The translations under genes were made by a program, and so were the position numbers. Shown here piece by piece: positions 55,553 through 64,000 of a DNA stretch of 64,000 nucleotides. The notes under the pieces were generated by a model. It was not told the origin of the DNA. It saw nothing but the letters and a program-made list of their open reading frames with translations, and did no database searches. The number at the start of each line of letters is the position of its first letter. The stretch's first letter is position 1. The stretch is from Neisseria sp. Marseille-Q6792. Lineage in GTDB: Bacteria; Pseudomonadota; Gammaproteobacteria; Burkholderiales; Neisseriaceae. The stretch covers positions 124,001 through 188,000 of the forward strand of contig NZ_OW969598.1 in the NCBI RefSeq assembly GCF_943181435.1, given 5' to 3'.

Positions 55553-58374
55553 ATAAGAAACACAGTTTTCCGCTTACCCTGACTGCCTTGGCCATTGCAA
55601 CCGCCTTCCCGTCATATGCGGCAAACTCCGAAACGGCGGCGCAGACCCAATCCTTGAAAGAGGTTACCGTCCGTGCCGCCAAAGTGGGACGGCGATCGAA
55701 AGAAGTAACCGGTTTGGGCAAAATCGTCAAAACGTCGGAAACGTTGAACAAAGAACAGGTACTCGGTATCCGCGACCTGACGCGCTACGATCCGGGCGTG
55801 GCGGTTGTCGAACAGGGCAACGGCGCGAGCGGCGGCTACTCGATACGCGGCGTGGATAAAAACCGTGTGGCGGTTTCGGTTGACGGCGTTGCCCAAATAC
55901 AGGCGTTTACCGTGCAGGGATCGTTGAGCGGATACGGCGGACGCGGCGGCAGCGGTGCAATCAACGAAATCGAATATGAAAACATCAGTACAGTGGAAAT
56001 CGACAAAGGTGCCGGTTCGTCCGATCACGGCAGCGGCGCACTCGGCGGCGCGGTCGCCTTCCGCACCAAAGAGGCGGCAGACCTGATTTCAGACGGCAAA
56101 AGTTGGGGGATACAGGCAAAAACTGCCTACGGCAGTAAAAACCGCCAATTTATGAAGTCGCTCGGCGCGGGGTTCAGTAAAGACGGTTGGGAAGGGCTGC
56201 TAATCCGGACCGAACGCCAAGGGCGGGAAACGCGCCCGCACGGCGATATTGCGGACGGGGTGGAATACGGCATAGACCATTTGGACGCGTTCCGCCAGAC
56301 ATACGATATTCAGAATCCGAATAAAAAGGCGGAATATTTCCTGGCGGAGGGCGAGCGTGAACCCAAGCCCGTGGCAAAATTGGCGGGCAACGGAAACTAT
56401 TTGAAAAACCAGCTCAACCGTTGGGTGGAAGAACGCCGTTCAAAAGGTCAGGCTTTAAACAGTGAAGAAGAAGCGATGGTGCGGGAGGCGCAGGCGCGCC
56501 ACGAAAACCTGTCCGCCCAATCGTACACAGGCGGCGGCAGGATATTGCCCGATCCGATGGATTACCGCAGCGGTTCTTGGCTTGCCAAGCTGGGCTACCG
56601 CTTCGGCGGCAGGCATTATGTCGGCGGCGTGTTTGAGGATACCAAACAGCGTTACGACATCCGCGATATGACGGAAAAACAGTATTACGGTACGGACGAG
56701 GCGAAAAAGTTTAGCGACAAGAGCGGGGTGTACGACGGAGACGATTTCCGCGACGGTTTGTATTTTAGGCCGAATATAGAAGAGTGGAAGGGCGATACAA
56801 ATTTGGTCAAGGGCATAGGTTTGAAATATTCCCGCACCAAATTTATTGACGAACATCACCGCCGCCGCCGTATGGGTTTGCTGTACCGTTATGAAAACGA
56901 AGCATATTCTGACAACTGGGCGGATAAGGCGGTGTTGTCGTTTGACAAACAGGGAGTGGCAACCGACAACAACACACTGAAGCTGAATTGCGCCGTGTAT
57001 CCTGCTGTGGACAAATCCTGCCGCGCGTCGGCAGACAAGCCGTATTCCTACGACAGCAGCGACCGTTTCCACTACCGCGAACAGCACAATGTTTTGAATG
57101 CCTCGTTTGAGAAGTCGCTGAAAAACAAATGGACGAAACACCATCTGACTTTGGGCTTCGGTTACGATGCTTCCAAAGCGATCTCCCGCCCCGAACAGCT
57201 TTCCCACAATGCGGCAAGGATTTCGGAACACACGGGGGAGTACACCGACGACGGCAAAGACAAGTACCGTTTGGGTAAGCCCGAAGTCGTCGAAGGGTCG
57301 GTCTGCGGCTACATCGAAACCCTGCGTTCCCGCAAATGCGTGCCAAGAAAAATCAACGGCAGCAATATCCACATTTCTTTGAACGACCGTTTTTCAATCG
57401 GCAAATATTTCGATTTCAGCTTGGGCGGCAGGTACGACCGGCAAAACTTCACCACGTCGGAAGAACTCGTCCGCAGCGGGCAGTATGTTGACCGTTCGTG
57501 GAACAGCGGCATCGTGTTCAAACCGAACCGGCATTTTTCTTTGTCTTACCGCGCCTCCAGCGGCTTCAGAACGCCCTCCTTCCAAGAACTTTTCGGTATA
57601 GACATTTATCACGATTATCCGAAAGGCTGGCAGCGTCCCGCCCTGAAATCGGAAAAGGCAGCCAACCGGGAAATCGGTTTGCAGTGGAAGGGCGATTTCG
57701 GCTTTTTGGAAATCAGCAGCTTCCGCAACCGCTATACCGATATGATTGCCGTTGCCGATCACAAAACCAAATTGCCGAATCAGGCAGGACAATTGACAGA
57801 GATTGATATACGCGATTATTACAATGCCCAAAATATGTCGCTCCAAGGCATTAATATATTGGGAAAAATCGACTGGAACGGTGTGTACGGCAAACTGCCC
57901 GAAGGTTTGTACACGACTTTGGCGTACAACCGCATCAAACCGAAATCGGTATCCAACCGGCCGGGCCTGTCCCTCCGCAGCTATGCTTTGGATGCGGTAC
58001 AGCCGTCGCGTTATGTTTTGGGGTTCGGATACGACCAGCCCGAGGGGAAATGGGGCGCAAACATTATGCTGACCTATTCCAAAGGGAAAAACCCTGATGA
58101 ACTTGCTTATCTGGCAGGCGATCAAAAACGATATTCGGCAGGAAGGGTTACGTCTTCTTGGAAAACGGCAGACGTTTCCGCTTATCTGAATCTGAAAAAA
58201 CGGCTGACCTTGAGGGCGGCTATCTACAATATCGGCAACTACCGCTACGTTACTTGGGAATCGTTGCGCCAGACTGCGGAAAGCACGGCAAACCGACGCA
58301 GCGAAGACAGCAACTATGGAAGGTATGCCGCACCGGGCAGAAACTTCAGCCTCGCGCTTGAAATGAAGTTTTAA
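55549..58374 (+). CDS. lbpA: Lactoferrin-binding protein A (TonB-dependent receptor)
   Basis: A 941-residue outer-membrane receptor importing iron from lactoferrin. Signal peptide MNKKHSFPLTLTALAIATAF to SYA, TonB box around residues 34-41 (SLKEVTVR), plug domain (YDPGVAVVEQGNGASGGYSI, residues 80-200), then a 22-strand barrel ending in the C-terminal SLALEMKF. The extracellular plug loop and Cys pairs (LNCAVYPAVDKSC; SVCGYIETLRSRKC) resemble TbpA. It is translationally coupled to lbpB, and the iron passes to FbpA. Confidence 0.97.
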   Translation: MNKKHSFPLTLTALAIATAFPSYAANSETAAQTQSLKEVTVRAAKVGRRSKEVTGLGKIVKTSETLNKEQVLGIRDLTRYDPGVAVVEQGNGASGGYSIRGVDKNRVAVSVDGVAQIQAFTVQGSLSGYGGRGGSGAINEIEYENISTVEIDKGAGSSDHGSGALGGAVAFRTKEAADLISDGKSWGIQAKTAYGSKNRQFMKSLGAGFSKDGWEGLLIRTERQGRETRPHGDIADGVEYGIDHLDAFRQTYDIQNPNKKAEYFLAEGEREPKPVAKLAGNGNYLKNQLNRWVEERRSKGQALNSEEEAMVREAQARHENLSAQSYTGGGRILPDPMDYRSGSWLAKLGYRFGGRHYVGGVFEDTKQRYDIRDMTEKQYYGTDEAKKFSDKSGVYDGDDFRDGLYFRPNIEEWKGDTNLVKGIGLKYSRTKFIDEHHRRRRMGLLYRYENEAYSDNWADKAVLSFDKQGVATDNNTLKLNCAVYPAVDKSCRASADKPYSYDSSDRFHYREQHNVLNASFEKSLKNKWTKHHLTLGFGYDASKAISRPEQLSHNAARISEHTGEYTDDGKDKYRLGKPEVVEGSVCGYIETLRSRKCVPRKINGSNIHISLNDRFSIGKYFDFSLGGRYDRQNFTTSEELVRSGQYVDRSWNSGIVFKPNRHFSLSYRASSGFRTPSFQELFGIDIYHDYPKGWQRPALKSEKAANREIGLQWKGDFGFLEISSFRNRYTDMIAVADHKTKLPNQAGQLTEIDIRDYYNAQNMSLQGINILGKIDWNGVYGKLPEGLYTTLAYNRIKPKSVSNRPGLSLRSYALDAVQPSRYVLGFGYDQPEGKWGANIMLTYSKGKNPDELAYLAGDQKRYSAGRVTSSWKTADVSAYLNLKKRLTLRAAIYNIGNYRYVTWESLRQTAESTANRRSEDSNYGRYAAPGRNFSLALEMKF

Positions 58375-58482
58375 AGGAAATGCCGTCTGAAAGCTTAATC
58401 TGCACCCCAAAAGTCGGACTAAACCGCCAACTGATTAAGGTGCAGGTTTTTTTGATTCAATATAAACAAGATTTCCGCCGTC

Positions 58483-59951
58483 ATTCCCGCGCAGGCGGGA
58501 ATCTAGGTCTGTCGGTGCGGAAACTTATCGGGTAAAACGGTTTCTTGAGATTTTGCGTCCTGGATTCCCACTTTCGTGGGAATGACGTGGTGCAGGTTTC
58601 CGTATGGATGGATTCGTCATTCCCGCGAAGGCGGGAATCTAGACATTCAATGCTAAGGCAATTTACCGGAAATGACTGAAACTCAAAAAACTGGATTCCC
58701 ACTTTCGTGGGAATGACGAATTTCAGGTCGCTGTTTTTGGTTTTCTGTTTTTGTGAAAATAACAGGATTTTAGCTTGTGGGTATTTACCGGGAAAAACAG
58801 AAACCGCTCCGCCGTCATTCCCGCGAAGGCGGGAATCTAGGTCTGTCGGTGCGGAAACTTATCGGATAAAACGGTTTCTTGAGATTTTGCGTCCTAGATT
58901 CCCACTTTCGTGGGAATGACGGGATGCAGGTTTCCGTACGGATGGATTCGTCATTCCCGCGAAGGCGGGAATCTAGACATTCAATGCTAAGGCAATTTAC
59001 CGGAAAAAACAGAAACCGCTCCGCCGTCATTCCCGCGTAGGCGGGAATCTAGGTCTGTCGGTGCGGAAACTTATCGGGTAAAACGGTTTCTTGAGATTTT
59101 GCGTCCTGGATTCCCACTTTCGTGGGAATGACGAATTTCAGGTTGCTGTTTTTGGTTTTCCGTTTTTGTGAAAATAACAGGATTTTAGCTTGTGGGTCTT
59201 TACCGGAAAAAACAGAAACCGCTCCGCCGTCATTCCCGCGCAGGCGGGAATCTAAACATTCAATGCTAAGGCAATTTATCGGGAATGACTGAAACTCAAA
59301 AAACTGGATTCCTACTTTCGTGGGAATGACGGGATGCAGGTTTCCGTATGGATGGATTCGTCATTCCCGCGAAGGCGGGAATCTAGACATTCAATGCTAA
59401 GGCAATTTATCGGAAATGACTGAAACTCAAAAAACTGGATTCCCACTTTCGTGGGAATGACGGGATGCAGGTTTCCGTACGGATGGATTCGTCATTCCCG
59501 CGCAGGCGGGAATCCAGACATTCAATGCTAAGGCAATTTATCGGAAAAAACAGAAACCGCTCCGCCGTCATTCCCGCGCAGGCGGGAATCTAGGTCTGTC
59601 GGTGCGGAAACTTATCGGATAAAACGGTTTCTTGAGATTTTGCGTCCTGGATTCCCACTTTCGTGGGAATGACGGGATGCAGGTTTCCGTACGGATGGAT
59701 TCATCATTCCCGCGCAGGCGGGAATCTAGGTCTGTCGGTGCGGAAACTTATCGGATAAAACGGTTTCTTGAGATTTTACGTCCTGGATTCCCACTTTCGT
59801 GGGAATGACGCGATTAGAGTTTCAAAATTATTCTAAATAGCTGAAACTCAACGCACTGGATTCCCGCCTGCGCGGGAATGACGAAGTGGAAGTTACCCGA
59901 AACTTAAAACAAGCGAAACCGAACGAACCGGATTCCCGCTTGCGCGGGAAT
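58483..59951. repeat. Neisserial intergenic mosaic element: 20 dRS3 units with RS spacers
   Basis: Twenty copies of the 20-bp dRS3 unit (ATTCCC, 8 bases, GGGAAT) are at intervals over 1.47 kb. Two forms alternate: ATTCCCGCGAAGGCGGGAAT and ATTCCCACTTTCGTGGGAAT, with small variants. Spacers are also repeated (CATTCAATGCTAAGGCAATT; GTCTGTCGGTGCGGAAACTT; GATGCAGGTTTCCGT). dRS3 are known integration sites for neisserial filamentous phages and promote recombination. No gene is seen in this stretch. Confidence 0.96.
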
Positions 59952-60014
59952 GACGGGATTAAGTTTTCAAAATTCATCAGAAATTACTGATTTAATAGCA
60001 TAAATTTTTTAGAT

Positions 60015-60169
60015 TATAGTGGATTAACAAAAATCAGGACAAGGCGACGAAGCCGCAGACAGTACAAATAGTACGGAACCGATTCACTTGGTGCTTCAGC
60101 ACCTTAGAGAATCGTTCTCTTTGAGCTAAGGCGAGGCAACGCCGTACTGGTTTTTGTTAATCCACTATA
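60015..60169 (-). repeat. Correia repeat enclosed element (CREE), 155 bp, inverted copy
   Basis: Bounded by TATAGTGGATTAACAAAAA-type repeats, it is the reverse complement of the copy at 42577-42731 with two differences in 155 bases. It lies 29 bases from the trpF stop codon, so trpF transcripts probably read into it. Confidence 0.95.
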
Positions 60170-60197
60170 AGTCATTCCGGCGGCAATTTTTGTTGCT

Positions 60198-60824
60198 TTA
60201 ACGGGATAGGCGGTTGGCGGTTGCGATAAAGGCGGCAACTTTGGCGGGGTCTTTTTTGCCTTTAGACGCTTCTACGCCGCCGGATACGTCGACAGATTCA
60301 GCTCCGGTGATGCGGACGGCTTCGTCGACGTTTTCAGGGGTCAGCCCGCCGGCAAGCACCCACGGTTTGCCCGAATATTCCGCTAACAGCGTCCAGTCGA
60401 AGCGGTGTCCGGTGCCGCCGTATTCCGAAGGGTGATAGGCATCGAACAGCAGTGCCTGAGCGTTGGGAAAGCAGTGGGCGGCGTTTTGGATGTCTGATGC
60501 CGTCTGAACACGAATGGCTTTGATATAGGGGCGGTCGAACTGACGGCAGAATGCATCGTCTTCGTCGCCGTGGAATTGGATGATGTGTATCGGCACTTCG
60601 GCAAGGATGCGGCGGATGTTTTGCGCGCTTTCGTTGACGAAAAGGGCGACAATGCTGACAAACGGCGGTAGTGCGGCGGTGATTTTTTTGGCGCGGGCAA
60701 TATCGACGGCCCGGCTGCTGCCTTGGAAAAAGACCATCCCGACGGCATCCGCACCTGCCGCTGCGGCGGCCGCTGCGTCTTCCGGTGTGGTGATGCCGCA
60801 GATTTTGGTGCGGATTTTCCTCAT
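60198..60824 (-). CDS. trpF: Phosphoribosylanthranilate isomerase
   Basis: A 208-residue TIM barrel of tryptophan synthesis. [20 protein letters not shown] near the N-terminus carries the catalytic Cys; [13 protein letters not shown], the catalytic Asp in [20 protein letters not shown], and [14 protein letters not shown] are family blocks. The start at 60824 ([10 protein letters not shown]) is chosen; the frame is open 35 codons further up. It is downstream of greB by about 60 bases. Confidence 0.95.
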   Translation of the reverse strand: MRKIRTKICGITTPEDAAAAAAAGADAVGMVFFQGSSRAVDIARAKKITAALPPFVSIVALFVNESAQNIRRILAEVPIHIIQFHGDEDDAFCRQFDRPYIKAIRVQTASDIQNAAHCFPNAQALLFDAYHPSEYGGTGHRFDWTLLAEYSGKPWVLAGGLTPENVDEAVRITGAESVDVSGGVEASKGKKDPAKVAAFIATANRLSR

Positions 60825-60882
60825 TCGGTATTCCTTTATTTGGGAAACGGCGCGTTTGTGCCGTTTCAGACGGCATTCCCGA

Positions 60883-61374
60883 TCAGTCGATTTTGATGTA
60901 TTCGACAGAAAGGATTTCAATTTCCTCACGCCCTTCCGGCGTGTTCAAAACCACCTCGTCGCCTTCGCGCGCTTTAATCAGGCAACGCGCCAACGGCGAA
61001 ATCCAAGAAATTTTGTTTTGCGCGGTATCGATTTCATCGATGCCGACGATTTTGACGGTTTGCTCGCGCCCGTCGCCGCGCAACAGACCGACCGTCGCGC
61101 CGAAAAATACTTGGTCGGTCGCTTCGCGCAATTCGGGATCGACGACGACGGCAGCTTCCAAACGCTTGGTCAGGAAACGGATGCGGCGGTCGATTTCGCG
61201 CATACGGCGTTTGCCGTAAAGATAGTCGCCGTTTTCGCTGCGGTCGCCGTTGCCTGCCGCCCAGTTGACGATTTGGACGATTTCGGGGCGTTCTTTGTTG
61301 ACCAGCTGATACAGCTCGTCTTTCAATGCCTGCCATCCGGCGGGCGTAATGTAGTTTTTGGTTTCGGTACTCAT
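60883..61374 (-). CDS. greB: Transcription elongation factor GreB
   Basis: A 163-residue Gre factor that rescues backtracked RNA polymerase by stimulating transcript cleavage. The N-terminal coiled coil holds the acidic tip [20 protein letters not shown], and the C-terminal FKBP-like domain has [20 protein letters not shown]. The YLYGKRR version is GreB-like rather than GreA-like (ADLREN). Followed by trpF. Confidence 0.92.
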   Translation of the reverse strand: MSTETKNYITPAGWQALKDELYQLVNKERPEIVQIVNWAAGNGDRSENGDYLYGKRRMREIDRRIRFLTKRLEAAVVVDPELREATDQVFFGATVGLLRGDGREQTVKIVGIDEIDTAQNKISWISPLARCLIKAREGDEVVLNTPEGREEIEILSVEYIKID

Positions 61375-61417
61375 ATTGCGTGCGGATGAAATGGGAAATG
61401 TGATGCCGATATGGGAA

Positions 61418-61457
61418 ATGCCGTCTGAAAACCCGGCGTTCGGATTTCAGACGGCAT
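61418..61457 (-). terminator. DUS terminator after purF
   Basis: ATGCCGTCTGAAA and TTTCAGACGGCAT across a CCCGGCGTTCGGA loop between purF and greB, 17 bases past the purF stop. Confidence 0.7.
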
Positions 61458-61473
61458 CGCGGTTTGGGAAGCC

Positions 61474-63018
61474 TTATTCTTCGTCGCCCGCATCGCTGAT
61501 GCTGATGCTGTGTTCCATCCTGCTTGGGTGGATTTTCAGACCGCCGCAGCCGGATTTCTCGGCGGACAGGCGGTCGAGGTAGGCATCATCGATGTCGCCG
61601 GTTTGATAAATGCCGTTGAAACAGGACGAATCGAAGGATTCGATTTTCGGGTTGAGTGCTTTGACGACGGCTTCCAAATCGCTCAAATTTTGGAAAACGA
61701 TGCCGTCTGCGCCGATTTCGGCGGCAATTTCCGCCGCGCTGCGCCCATTGGCAATCAACTCTTCGCGCGTGGGCATATCGATGCCGTACACATTGGGATA
61801 GCGCACTTCGGGCGCGGCGGAGGCGATATAGACTTTGCGCGCGCCCGCCGCGCGTACCATTTCGACGATTTCGCGGCTGGTCGTACCGCGTACGATGGAG
61901 TCGTCCACCAGCAACACGCTTTTGCCTTCAAATTCGGTTTCCATCGGGCTGAGTTTTTGGCGCACGGATTTTTTGCGCGTCGCCTGACCGGGCATAATAA
62001 AGGTGCGGCCGATATAGCGGTTTTTAATCAAACCTTCGCGGTAAGGCTTTTTGAGGTGGACGGCAAGCTCCATTGCACTGGGGCGGCTGGTATCGGGGAT
62101 GGGCATCACGACATCGATGTCGTCCACGGGCAGCTCGCGTTTGATTTTTTCCGCCAAGGACACGCCCATATCCAAGCGCGATTGGTAAACCGATACGCCG
62201 TCAATCACAGAGTCGGGGCGGGCAAAATAAACATATTCAAAAAGGCAGGGGCTGAGTTTGGCCTTATCGCTGCATTGTCGGGCAATCATTGTGCCGTCAA
62301 AGCCGACAAATACCGCTTCGCCCGGCCGGATATCGCGTTCCAAATCGTAGGCAAGCGCGTTGAAGGCGACGGATTCGGAGGCGACGGCATAGGATTTCCT
62401 GCCTTCGTTGTCGGTTTGCGAACCCAATACCAGCGGGCGGATGCCGTAAGGGTCGCGGAAGGCAAGCATACCGTAGCCCGCAATCATGGCAACCACGCCG
62501 TATGCGCCGCGCACCAGGCGGTGGACTTCGGCAACGGCGTTGAAAATATTGTCGGCATTGAGCCGGTGCGGATCGGCGTTTTTGGAGACTTCGCGGCGCA
62601 ATTCGTGCGCGAAGACGTTGAGCAAAACTTCGGAATCGGAGCTGGTGTTGACGTGGCGCAGGTGTTTGTTGCACACGTTTTCATACAGTTCGGCAGTGTT
62701 GGTGAGGTTGCCGTTGTGCGCCAAAACGATGCCGAACGGCGAGCTGACGTAGAAAGGCTGCGCCTCCGCGCTGCTGCCGGCGTTGCCCGCCGTGGGATAA
62801 CGGACGTGGGCGATGCCGGCGTTGCCGGTCAAATCGCGCATATTGCGCGTACGGAACACTTCGCGCACCATTCCTTTGCCTTTGTGCATATGGAAGGTGC
62901 CGCCTTCCGCCGTTACAATGCCCGCCGCATCCTGCCCCCTGTGCTGCAACATCTGCAAACCGTCGTACAGAAGCTGGTTCACGGGTTCATGACTGACCAA
63001 ACCTAATACGCCGCACAT
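61474..63018 (-). CDS. purF: Amidophosphoribosyltransferase
   Basis: A 514-residue enzyme of the first committed purine step. Cys2 (MCGVLGLVSHEP) is the glutaminase nucleophile after Met removal, followed by LQHRGQDAAGI, HVRYPTAG and HNGNLTN. The PRPP-binding motif is VLLVDDSIVRGTTS, with IPDTSRPSAM nearby. The usual partner cvpA is next upstream, separated by about 200 bases and a terminator. Confidence 0.97.
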   Translation of the reverse strand: MCGVLGLVSHEPVNQLLYDGLQMLQHRGQDAAGIVTAEGGTFHMHKGKGMVREVFRTRNMRDLTGNAGIAHVRYPTAGNAGSSAEAQPFYVSSPFGIVLAHNGNLTNTAELYENVCNKHLRHVNTSSDSEVLLNVFAHELRREVSKNADPHRLNADNIFNAVAEVHRLVRGAYGVVAMIAGYGMLAFRDPYGIRPLVLGSQTDNEGRKSYAVASESVAFNALAYDLERDIRPGEAVFVGFDGTMIARQCSDKAKLSPCLFEYVYFARPDSVIDGVSVYQSRLDMGVSLAEKIKRELPVDDIDVVMPIPDTSRPSAMELAVHLKKPYREGLIKNRYIGRTFIMPGQATRKKSVRQKLSPMETEFEGKSVLLVDDSIVRGTTSREIVEMVRAAGARKVYIASAAPEVRYPNVYGIDMPTREELIANGRSAAEIAAEIGADGIVFQNLSDLEAVVKALNPKIESFDSSCFNGIYQTGDIDDAYLDRLSAEKSGCGGLKIHPSRMEHSISISDAGDEE

Positions 63019-63177
63019 ATCGTCTTCTCCGATTCGAGGTTTAAGGGTAAAACGGAATTATAAAGCAAACGGCGGTTTTTTGCCTGAATTGTTGACAATA
63101 TTTGAGCGAAGGACAGATAGGTGGGTTTATGGAGGATAAGATTTAATCTGTGATATGGCTGAGGAAAGGAAAAAACA

Positions 63178-63211
63178 TTTCAGACGGCATAAAAGAGGAT
63201 GCCGTCTGAAA
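63178..63211 (-). terminator. DUS terminator after cvpA
   Basis: TTTCAGACGGCAT and ATGCCGTCTGAAA around AAAAGAGG, 14 bases past the cvpA stop; on the - strand GTTTTTTCC follows. Confidence 0.8.
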
Positions 63212-63225
63212 TATCCGTATGGCAA

Positions 63226-63723
63226 TCAATCGCCTTCCAAAGCTCCATCACTGTCGTCCGCATGGTTTAACACTGTTTCGGAAAGCGAAACGAAAAACGG
63301 TACGGTATAGGACCGCCGCCATTCTTCGGTATCGGGCAGGTCGGTTTTTGAAGCAAGCATGACCAGCAGGGTAACAATCAAAACGCCTTTCAATGCACCG
63401 AATACGCCGCCCAAAATGCGGTTGGCAAAGCCCAAGCCGACGGAGGAAACTGCTTGTGTCAGCAGCGAGCGGAGTATTTTCTGTATCAGACAGGCAATGA
63501 CGAATAGGGAAATGAACGACAGAGCCAATGCAAACAGGCGAGGTTGGAACGATGCAAAGGCGATGTCGGCGAAGGATGCGGCAAAGAGTTTGGCGAAAAA
63601 AAAGGCAACCACCCATGCCACCATTGAGCCAGCCTCCGCAATCACGCCGCGCATCGCGGATAGCACGATGCAGGCGGCGATGACGGCGGAGACGAGGAGG
63701 TCGGCAATGGGGAGGCTATTCAT
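63226..63723 (-). CDS. cvpA: CvpA family membrane protein
   Basis: A 165-residue inner-membrane protein with four predicted helices (from about residues 7, 28, 63 and 101). The family signature is in the start (LPIADLLVSAVIAACIVLSA MRG) and GFANRILGGVFGALKGVLIV. CvpA is needed for colicin V production in E. coli and commonly pairs with purF. Its ATG overlaps the stop of the SPOR-domain gene by eight bases, so they are coupled. Confidence 0.93.
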   Translation of the reverse strand: MNSLPIADLLVSAVIAACIVLSAMRGVIAEAGSMVAWVVAFFFAKLFAASFADIAFASFQPRLFALALSFISLFVIACLIQKILRSLLTQAVSSVGLGFANRILGGVFGALKGVLIVTLLVMLASKTDLPDTEEWRRSYTVPFFVSLSETVLNHADDSDGALEGD

Positions 63724-64000
63724 TCGTTACCTGACCGGCGATGCCGTGTACGCGCAATTTGTTCAAATCGCGTTCGGCATCCCTTGCGTTTTTATAGTTG
63801 CTTGATTTGACGCGGTAAACCTTGCCGTTGTCGGTCATGATTTCGGTAATGGTCGAATCGATACCCGCCGCTTTCATTTTGCGCTGGAGGCTCAAAGCGC
63901 GTTCTTTTTCGGCATAACCTGCCTGAATGGCGGCTTTTTTACCGGATTTTTCGGATTTTTCTTTTTCGGCGGTTTTGGTCTTGTCCGCTTTGTCGCTTTT
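63716..64000 (-). CDS. SPOR-domain protein, FtsN/DedD-like (partial, N-terminus outside window)
   Basis: The last 94 codons are visible, entering from the right edge. A Lys/Ala/Glu-rich linker (KSDKADKTKTAEKEKSEKSG) precedes a SPOR domain: AIQAGYAEKERALSLQRKMK, and KVYRVKSSNYKNARDAERDL, which binds denuded septal glycan. The order SPOR gene-cvpA-purF is typical of proteobacteria (DedD upstream of cvpA). The membrane anchor is beyond the edge, so FtsN versus DedD cannot be chosen. Confidence 0.85.
   Translation of the reverse strand, partial: KSDKADKTKTAEKEKSEKSGKKAAIQAGYAEKERALSLQRKMKAAGIDSTITEIMTDNGKVYRVKSSNYKNARDAERDLNKLRVHGIAGQVTNE

Noticed and set aside
58483..59951. Regularly spaced palindromic repeats resembling a CRISPR array
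   Set aside because: Spacers are themselves repeated and vary in length, units match dRS3, and no cas genes are present.
61510..63006. 498-codon + strand frame opposite purF
   Set aside because: It is the complement of a clearly identified enzyme; its length reflects GC-rich third positions.

Overview
The window is from a Neisseria chromosome, most likely N. meningitidis or a very close relative. Evidence: dozens of DNA uptake sequences (core GCCGTCTGAA), often as inverted pairs forming terminators; two full-length Correia elements (CREE); a large dRS3 repeat array; and typical neisserial genes (fbpABC, lbpBA, opacity-family porins). Species below genus level is inferred.

Region 1, about 1-12,000: the early/regulatory half and part of the lysis block of a Mu-like transposable prophage, read from the right. 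At 10.3-11.7 kb there are two XRE regulators and a headless S24 repressor on the + strand. A BcepMu-gp16-type regulator, the MuA-like transposase, the MuB-like ATPase, a chain of tiny coupled ORFs and Gam follow on the - strand. A cassette zone (2.98-5.3 kb) with its own terminators carries an AntA/AntB antirepressor, a cluster of three hairpins, a DUF2335 membrane protein and a YdcA-like secreted peptide. GemA, Mor, a lipoprotein, a zinc amidase (endolysin) and small holin/spanin-like genes run off the left edge. The prophage uses AG-type (or TG) uptake sequences rather than the AT-type that dominates the rest of the window, suggesting it was amplified in a different Neisseria lineage. A decayed IS3-family transposase end lies at 12.0-12.2 kb.

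Region 2, 12.2-31 kb: a DUF305 (CopM-like) periplasmic protein with a MerR-type 19-bp-spacer promoter; prfC; pta; the fbpABC ferric-iron importer; a DMP19-family protein; the chain small membrane protein-rdgB-galU-argH; ppa; a Nudix hydrolase; tRNA-Pro; trkH-apaH; ridA; and two tandem opacity/NspA-like porins.

Region 3, 31-53 kb: housekeeping genes hemW, ligA, zipA-like, ampD, mltG, tmk, malic enzyme, lpxK, lipoproteins, ycaR-kdsB, tRNA-Ser, trpA, accD, tusA-like, pyrC, nusB, ribH, rnc, era. One AT-rich orphan gene (49.2 kb) looks imported.

Region 4, 53-64 kb: the lactoferrin receptor operon lbpBA behind a Fur-like box, then about 1.5 kb with 20 dRS3 units and a CREE, then trpF, greB, purF, cvpA and a SPOR-domain gene running off the right edge. 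Iron capture is a theme: LbpBA strips iron from lactoferrin at the outer membrane and FbpABC carries it across the periplasm and inner membrane.
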